This document shows, piece by piece, positions 59,582-64,000 of a stretch of 64,000 bases of DNA (positions within the stretch are counted from its first letter, which is position 1; each line of letters opens with the position of its first letter). The notes beneath the pieces are model-generated. The model was not told where the DNA came from. It made no database searches and was given only the letters and a program-made list of their open reading frames with translations. The stretch is taken from contig CAVYZH010000010.1 in the NCBI GenBank assembly GCA_963772975.1, positions 434,001-498,000 on the forward strand, written 5' to 3'. The stretch is from AC-32 sp963772975 (GTDB taxonomy: Bacteria > Actinomycetota > Thermoleophilia > Gaiellales > Gaiellaceae). Position numbers and translations under genes: made by a program.

Positions 59582-60434
59582 GCACCGCCGCCGGGCCGAG
59601 CAGCGATTCCAGCTGGTAGAGCGAGTTGAAAGTGCCCTTGGCGAGCACTTCCCCATCGTGCGCGAGCACGACCGCGTACGGGCTCCCCGGCACGGCGAGC
59701 GACTCCCAGGCTTCGGCGTCGGCGTGCTCGTCGAAGAGCTGCAGCTCGACCTCGGGGTCGCGGGCGAGCAGGCGCAGCGACGGCTCGAGTGCGGCACAGA
59801 GCGAGCAGCCGGCAGAGGTGAAGACCGCGACCGCCAGCGGCGCCCGCCGCTCGAAGCGCTCGATCAGGCCGACGCGGCCGCCGAGCTCCGGACCTTCGTG
59901 GTCGAGCGAGAGCGCGGCCTGCGGGGCCACTGCAAGCCGCAGCTCGCCGAGCTCGCGGGCCAAAGCGAGCAGCGCGACCGACAGCGCGGCGACGCCGACG
60001 AGCGCGACGCCCAGGCCCACCCCGAGCCACGCCTCGGTCGAAAGCGACGTGTGGGGCAGGAACGGCAGCACCGCGAAGGCGGCGGCGAGGCACGCCGAGC
60101 GCGCGACGGCGCCCCAGCCGATCCGCGACCGGCTCCCGAAGCAGCCGCACGGCTGACCGGCGCGCCCGCGGGCCATCGCGACAACGAGCATGACCGTGAA
60201 GAGCCCGAGCAGAACGGCGGCGGCCTCGGCCGAGCCTGGCACTCCCGCGGCGACAAGGATTCCGAGCGCGGCCTCGAGCCCGATCGTCCCCGCCCACGCG
60301 GCGGTCGCGACTCGACCGCGGAGCCCGTAGCTCGCGAGCGCGCGGCGACCGCGCTTGCCGGCGGCAAGCTTGGCCACCGCGGAGCCGAGCAGCACCGCGG
60401 CGAGGACGAAGCCCAGAAGACCCACGACCGTCAA
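59574..60434 (-). CDS. MauE-MauD fusion (membrane DoxX-like domain plus thioredoxin-like domain)
   Basis: This 286-residue protein has four membrane segments (about 5-155) with the MauE-type CGCFG motif (Cys96, Cys98) and a C-terminal thioredoxin-like domain with CSLC (Cys210, Cys213) in FTSAGCSLCAALEP. MauE and MauD are separate proteins in methylotrophs, where they support disulfide formation in the MADH light chain. Here they are one chain, placed directly before the MauA-like gene with an eight-base overlap. The role is inferred from this context. Confidence 0.82.
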   Translation of the reverse strand: MTVVGLLGFVLAAVLLGSAVAKLAAGKRGRRALASYGLRGRVATAAWAGTIGLEAALGILVAAGVPGSAEAAAVLLGLFTVMLVVAMARGRAGQPCGCFGSRSRIGWGAVARSACLAAAFAVLPFLPHTSLSTEAWLGVGLGVALVGVAALSVALLALARELGELRLAVAPQAALSLDHEGPELGGRVGLIERFERRAPLAVAVFTSAGCSLCAALEPSLRLLARDPEVELQLFDEHADAEAWESLAVPGSPYAVVLAHDGEVLAKGTFNSLYQLESLLGPAAVRA

Positions 60435-60459
60435 GCGGCCCGTGAGGATATCCGTCGCG

Positions 60460-61842
60460 CTAGCCGGCGTGCAACGCGTGCACGACGAACGCCTCGACCG
60501 GCTCCCCCTTGCCCTTCAGCTCGAGCGGGGGGAGCCGCTCGAGCACTGCGCCCGGCGGGAGGGCGGCCGCAGTCTCGGCCCCGACGACCACCTGGCCGAC
60601 CGGCGCGACCGACTCGAGCCGCGCGGCGAGGTTCACCGTGTCGCCGACGACGCCGTGCTTGCGGTGGCCGCTCGCGCCGCCGACGAGCCCGGCCAGTACC
60701 TCGCCGCTGTTCACGCCCGCGCGGAAGCAAGGCCAGTCGGGGTGGTCCGAGGCGATCTCGGCCGCGGCGGACTGGAAGGCGAGTGCCGTGCGCACCGCGC
60801 GGGCCGCGTGGTCGGGCTGGTCGCCGCGCTGGTTGAAGATCACCATCACCGCGTCGCCGACGATCTGGTGCACGACGCCGCCGTCCTGCTCGAGCAGCGG
60901 CACGAGCTTCCCGAAGTAGCCGTTCAGCATCGTCGCCACCCGCGCCGGGGTCGTCCGCTCCGAGAAGGACGTGAAGCCCTGCAGGTCGGCGAACAGGATC
61001 GTCGCCTCGCGGGTGTCCGCAAGCGTCTCGTCGAGGTAGAGCGGGCTGAACCGCTCCTCGTGCCACTCGCCGCGCGCGCTGACGGCGATCGTGACGAACG
61101 CGGCCAGCATCAGCAGGTGCCATTCCCACCACGAGGCGTGCCAGTTGCGAGCCCACGCGATTACGAGCATCGCCTCGGCGAGGAGCGCGAACGACAGAGC
61201 GACGCCGAGCAGGAACTGCGCGCGGCGGCGCTGGTAGAGGCGGAAGTAGCCGACTGCCGCGGTCGCGTAGAGCACGACCCCGATTACGGCCAGCGTGACC
61301 TGCCAGCCGTCGAGCTGCTCGGCGTCGAGCTCGCCCGCGAGCGGCCGCAGCTCGGCGAGCGAGATCGCCGCCCACACGGCGAGCAGCGTGGCGAGCGCCG
61401 CGATCAGCGCCCACGCCCAGCGCAAGACGCGCTCGGCCACGGCAGGCCGGAGCGGCAGTCCCGAGGCCGCTGCGAAGAGGCCCGCAACCGCGAGCCCGAA
61501 CGGCGTCGCGAGCTCAAAGCCAGCGTTCTTACCCAGCAGCACGCCCGGCGTGGCGAGTGCGTGCAGGCCGAGGAAGCTGGCCGCCGAGATGAAGGCGAGC
61601 GAGACCAGGAACAGCCGCGCGTCCCGCCGCCGGCGGGCGGCGACGCCGACGGTGTAGCCGAGAACGACGCTGAGCGAGGCGGCTCCGAGCACGAGCCAGA
61701 AATGCGCGGGATGGTTCTCCCAGGCCTCGTCGATCCCGGGATGCACCAGCAGGAGCGCGAGCAGCCCTGCGCCGAGCACGAGCGCAGCGACCGGCCACGC
61801 GGGGGAGGTGCGTGCCGACCGGGCCTCGGCTGTCTCGCTCAC
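60460..61842 (-). CDS. Membrane-bound class III adenylate/guanylate cyclase
   Basis: This 460-residue protein has an N-terminal membrane region of about seven helices (20-275) and a C-terminal cyclase domain (about 285-455). The two metal Asp are in ILFADLQGFTSFSE and HQIVGDAVMVIFNQ, with transition-state residues in HGVVGDTVNLAARL. It should make cAMP (or cGMP) in the cytoplasm in response to a membrane signal. The GTG start overlaps the stop of the saccharopine-dehydrogenase-like gene (GTGA), so they form an operon. Confidence 0.9.
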   Translation of the reverse strand: MSETAEARSARTSPAWPVAALVLGAGLLALLLVHPGIDEAWENHPAHFWLVLGAASLSVVLGYTVGVAARRRRDARLFLVSLAFISAASFLGLHALATPGVLLGKNAGFELATPFGLAVAGLFAAASGLPLRPAVAERVLRWAWALIAALATLLAVWAAISLAELRPLAGELDAEQLDGWQVTLAVIGVVLYATAAVGYFRLYQRRRAQFLLGVALSFALLAEAMLVIAWARNWHASWWEWHLLMLAAFVTIAVSARGEWHEERFSPLYLDETLADTREATILFADLQGFTSFSERTTPARVATMLNGYFGKLVPLLEQDGGVVHQIVGDAVMVIFNQRGDQPDHAARAVRTALAFQSAAAEIASDHPDWPCFRAGVNSGEVLAGLVGGASGHRKHGVVGDTVNLAARLESVAPVGQVVVGAETAAALPPGAVLERLPPLELKGKGEPVEAFVVHALHAG

Positions 61843-63012
61843 CGGTCGTCTTGGCCGTGCGGCTCGCCGTAGGTCGCGAGCAGCTCGAGGAACGGCACCG
61901 CGTCGAAGGCCTCGGGCCCAAGAACGCCGCTGCCGTTCCAGGTGCCGCCGGCGAGTAGCTCCAGCGCGACGACCGGGTTCAGCGCGGTCTGCAGCACCAC
62001 CGCCTGCGAGCCGTACTCGCGCATCGTTCGTTCGTTGTCGGCCACGTGGTAGAGGTAGCTCGCGCGCGGCTCGCCGTCCTTGCCGGTGCCCGTGACGAAC
62101 GTGCCCGCGCAGGTCTTGCCGTGCATGCGGTCGCCGAGCGTCGCGGGGTCGGGTAGCGCCGCGGCGAGCACGTCGCGCGGTGCGACCTCGACGCCGCGCA
62201 CCGAGACCGGCTCTTTCGAGTCGAGCCCGAGCTTATGCAGCGTCTTCAGCACGTCGATGAACTCCTCGCCCAGCCCGTACTTGAACGTGACGCGCTGGCA
62301 CTCGACCCAGCGCGGCACGAGCACGACCTCCTCGTGCTCGACGTTGACGCACTCGAGCGGGCCGATCCCCTCGGGGAAGTCGAACACCTCAGGCTCGCTG
62401 AACGGCTCGGTCGTGTACCAGCCGCGCTCGCGCTCCCAGATGAGGGGCGGGTTGAGGCACTCCTCGATCGTCGTCCAGATCGAGAAGGTCGGCGCGAAGT
62501 CGTAGCCCTCGACCGCGAGGTTCGCCCCGTCGCGTACGCCGATCTCGTCGATCTGCGGCGAAGAGGTGGTCGGCGGCGTAGCGGGCGAAGACGTCGGAGA
62601 GGCCGGGCTCGACGCCGATCCCGACCAGCGCGAGCAGGCCGGCGTCCGCCCAGCGCTCGTGCTGGTCGAGCTGCTCCTGGCCGAGCAGCGTGTCCGGGCT
62701 CGAGAGCGACATCGCCATGTCGAGGTACGTGCAGCGGGTGTCGAAGGCGGCCTCGAAGATCGGCAGCACGAAGCGCGGGTCGGTCGCGTTCAGGACGGCG
62801 TCGGCGTCGCGTGCGAGCGCAGCGACGCTCGCACTGTCGGAGGCGTCGACCTGCGCCGCGGCGAAGCGGTCGTCGTCGAGCCGGTCGACGAGCGCCTGCG
62901 GCCGCGCCGGGTCGAGATCGGCGAACGTGATCCGCTCGAAGAAGTCGCGCCTTTGTGCCACCGCGGCGACCGCGGCGCCGACGCCACCAGTGCCGACGAC
63001 GAGGATCTTCAC
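61839..63012 (-). CDS. Saccharopine dehydrogenase-like / lysine 6-dehydrogenase-like enzyme, broken by one-base frameshift
   Basis: The 5' part from ATG 63012 has an N-terminal Rossmann motif (VVGTGGVGAAVAAVA) and runs to YAADHLFAA. There the frame shifts at about 62551-62557, and the protein continues in another frame (IDEIGVRDGANLAVEGY) to the stop at 61839. Removing one base restores a protein of about 390 residues with a saccharopine-dehydrogenase C-terminal domain. Both halves are coding-like, so an assembly indel is likely. The substrate is uncertain. Confidence 0.82.
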
Positions 63013-63124
63013 GCCAGGGCCTCGTGGCGTGGTCGGGGTCCTCGGGGCTCGAGAGGGCCATTGGGCACAGGAGGACTGTATTCCGGCATTGTCCCTGGGG
63101 GCTTAGAGTCCGCAGGGGGGACCA

Positions 63125-64000
63125 ATGTTGCGGCCATCGGCCTCACCTCTACTTGTGCATGCGCTGAGCGTCAGCCTTGCGGTCGACGTGCGCTGGAAAT
63201 TCGCTGCGCTCGCTGGGCTCGCCACGCTCGCGACGCTCGTGCTGCTCGCGTTGACGCTTCGCTCCTTGCGTCAGGACGAGCTGGTCCGTGCCTCCGAGCC
63301 GCGTCATGATCGGCGTAGGCGCAGTGGTCGTGGGCGGCCGGACGCACGCGCGGCGCTCGCACTGGTGGGCGACGCGCTCGCGGCCACGCACAACCCGCGC
63401 GCGCTGGTGCCGGTGATCCTCGACGTGGTCACGGAGGCGACCGGGGCGAGAGGTGCGCGGATGCTCGTGGATGGGGAGGAGCTCGGGTGGGTCGGCGAGC
63501 CGGGTGGCAGAGGCAACGAGCTACGGCTCGATCTGTCGGCCGACGATGAAGCAACTCGTACCGAGCTGGTCCTCTACCCGCCGCCGGAGGGCTTCGCGGC
63601 CGAGACGAGGCAGCTCGCGGAATGGCTCGCGGCGCAAGCCGGAATCGCGCTCGAGAACGCGCGCCTGCACGATCTGGTCCAGCGCCAGGCGATCACCGAC
63701 GACCTGACGGGACTCGTCAACCGGCGGCGCTTCCTGGCGGTGCTCGACGCGGAGGTGGAGCGGGCGGGGCAGTTCAAGACCGGTCTCGCGATCGTTCTGA
63801 TCGACCTCGACGACTTCAAGGGCGTCAACGACCGCTTCGGCCACCACTCGGGAGATCGCGTGCTCGCGGCCTTCGGCAGCTTGCTGCAGGAGCACGTCCG
63901 CGACGTCGACCTCGCGGCCCGGCTCGGCGGTGAGGAGTTCGCGTTGTTGTTGCCCGAGGTCGAAGGCCGGGATGCCGTTCTGGTCGCCGAGCGGTTGCGT
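63125..64000 (+). CDS. GAF-GGDEF diguanylate cyclase, cut by window edge
   Basis: This ORF of at least 292 codons has one membrane helix (about 26-45), a GAF-like region (about 75-185) and a GGDEF domain with signature GGEEF at 268-272 and an inhibitory I-site RDVD at 259-262, five residues before it. It should make cyclic di-GMP. ATG 63125 follows GGGGGG at a good distance. The C-terminal end of the domain, and any EAL domain, lie beyond 64000. It diverges from the saccharopine-dehydrogenase-like gene. Confidence 0.93.
   Translation, partial: MLRPSASPLLVHALSVSLAVDVRWKFAALAGLATLATLVLLALTLRSLRQDELVRASEPRHDRRRRSGRGRPDARAALALVGDALAATHNPRALVPVILDVVTEATGARGARMLVDGEELGWVGEPGGRGNELRLDLSADDEATRTELVLYPPPEGFAAETRQLAEWLAAQAGIALENARLHDLVQRQAITDDLTGLVNRRRFLAVLDAEVERAGQFKTGLAIVLIDLDDFKGVNDRFGHHSGDRVLAAFGSLLQEHVRDVDLAARLGGEEFALLLPEVEGRDAVLVAERLR

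Overview
The window is about 64 kb of very GC-rich, densely packed bacterial chromosome with no rRNA, tRNA, CRISPR array, transposase or phage gene that I can see. OpcA next to Zwf, a PdtaS/PdtaR-type histidine kinase/ANTAR regulator pair, a caa3-type cytochrome oxidase, an LLM (F420-type) oxidoreductase and many ATGA/GTGA-type overlapping genes point to an actinobacterium, probably a deep-branching soil lineage such as Thermoleophilia (Gaiellales/Solirubrobacterales). That placement is inference from gene content, not from a marker tree.

Layout. 1-7.6 kb: the 5' part of a eukaryote-like glutamine synthetase II, a membrane-anchored trypsin-like protease, an ABC exporter/methyltransferase/MFS run, a second (type I) glutamine synthetase and two DUF2269 membrane proteins. 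Both synthetase genes have a terminator-like hairpin just before their ribosome binding site. 7.6-13.1 kb: PdtaS-like kinase, methyltransferase, PdtaR-like ANTAR regulator, a membrane protein and an ABC-F ATPase. 13.1-23.4 kb: pentose-phosphate genes: an FGGY gluconate-type kinase, transketolase, then rpiB-tal-(alpha/beta hydrolase::pgi)-gnd-zwf-opcA. 23.4-26.8 kb: ECF sigma factor with a DUF4349 membrane partner, and a secreted Fn3-like protein. 26.8-32.1 kb: amidase, a 41-residue membrane protein, ctaB, ctaD and ctaC. 32.3-43.5 kb: a catabolic block whose members fit reductive pyrimidine / beta-alanine breakdown (dihydropyrimidinase, carbamoyl-amino-acid hydrolase, omega-aminotransferase, semialdehyde dehydrogenase, LLM oxidoreductase) plus a polar-amino-acid ABC importer. 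43.5-47.2 kb: small conserved proteins, a 163-bp near-palindromic element, a TenA/PqqC-like protein, UspA and a UbiB-type kinase. 47.2-54.9 kb: an accessory surface region with a secreted Fn3-like protein, a membrane-anchored winged-helix protein, a low-complexity Asn/Gln-rich secreted ORF, a nine-repeat exported protein and an HExxH peptidase. 55-60.4 kb: a sulfite-oxidase-like/flavin reductase operon, and a Mau-like cassette (MauE-MauD fusion, Tat-exported MauA-like Cys-rich protein, CcdA-like membrane protein carrying an in-frame TGA at a Cys position). 60.4-64 kb: adenylate cyclase, a saccharopine-dehydrogenase-like enzyme and the start of a GAF-GGDEF diguanylate cyclase.

From about 37 kb onward at least seven otherwise normal genes are each broken by a single-base shift, and 1-36 kb has at most one comparable case. 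This looks more like residual assembly indels than seven pseudogenes, but it should be checked against reads before any fusion, split or recoding claim is believed. Several tightly coupled genes have no ATG/GTG/TTG start where homology needs one and appear to start at CTG inside a CTGA overlap.

The most interesting candidates are the Mau-like redox cassette with its UGA-at-Cys codon, the paired glutamine synthetase attenuators, the alpha/beta-hydrolase::phosphoglucose isomerase fusion in an operon that lacks a lactonase, the near-palindromic repeat element, and the surface repeat-protein locus with its membrane-anchored DNA-binding protein.
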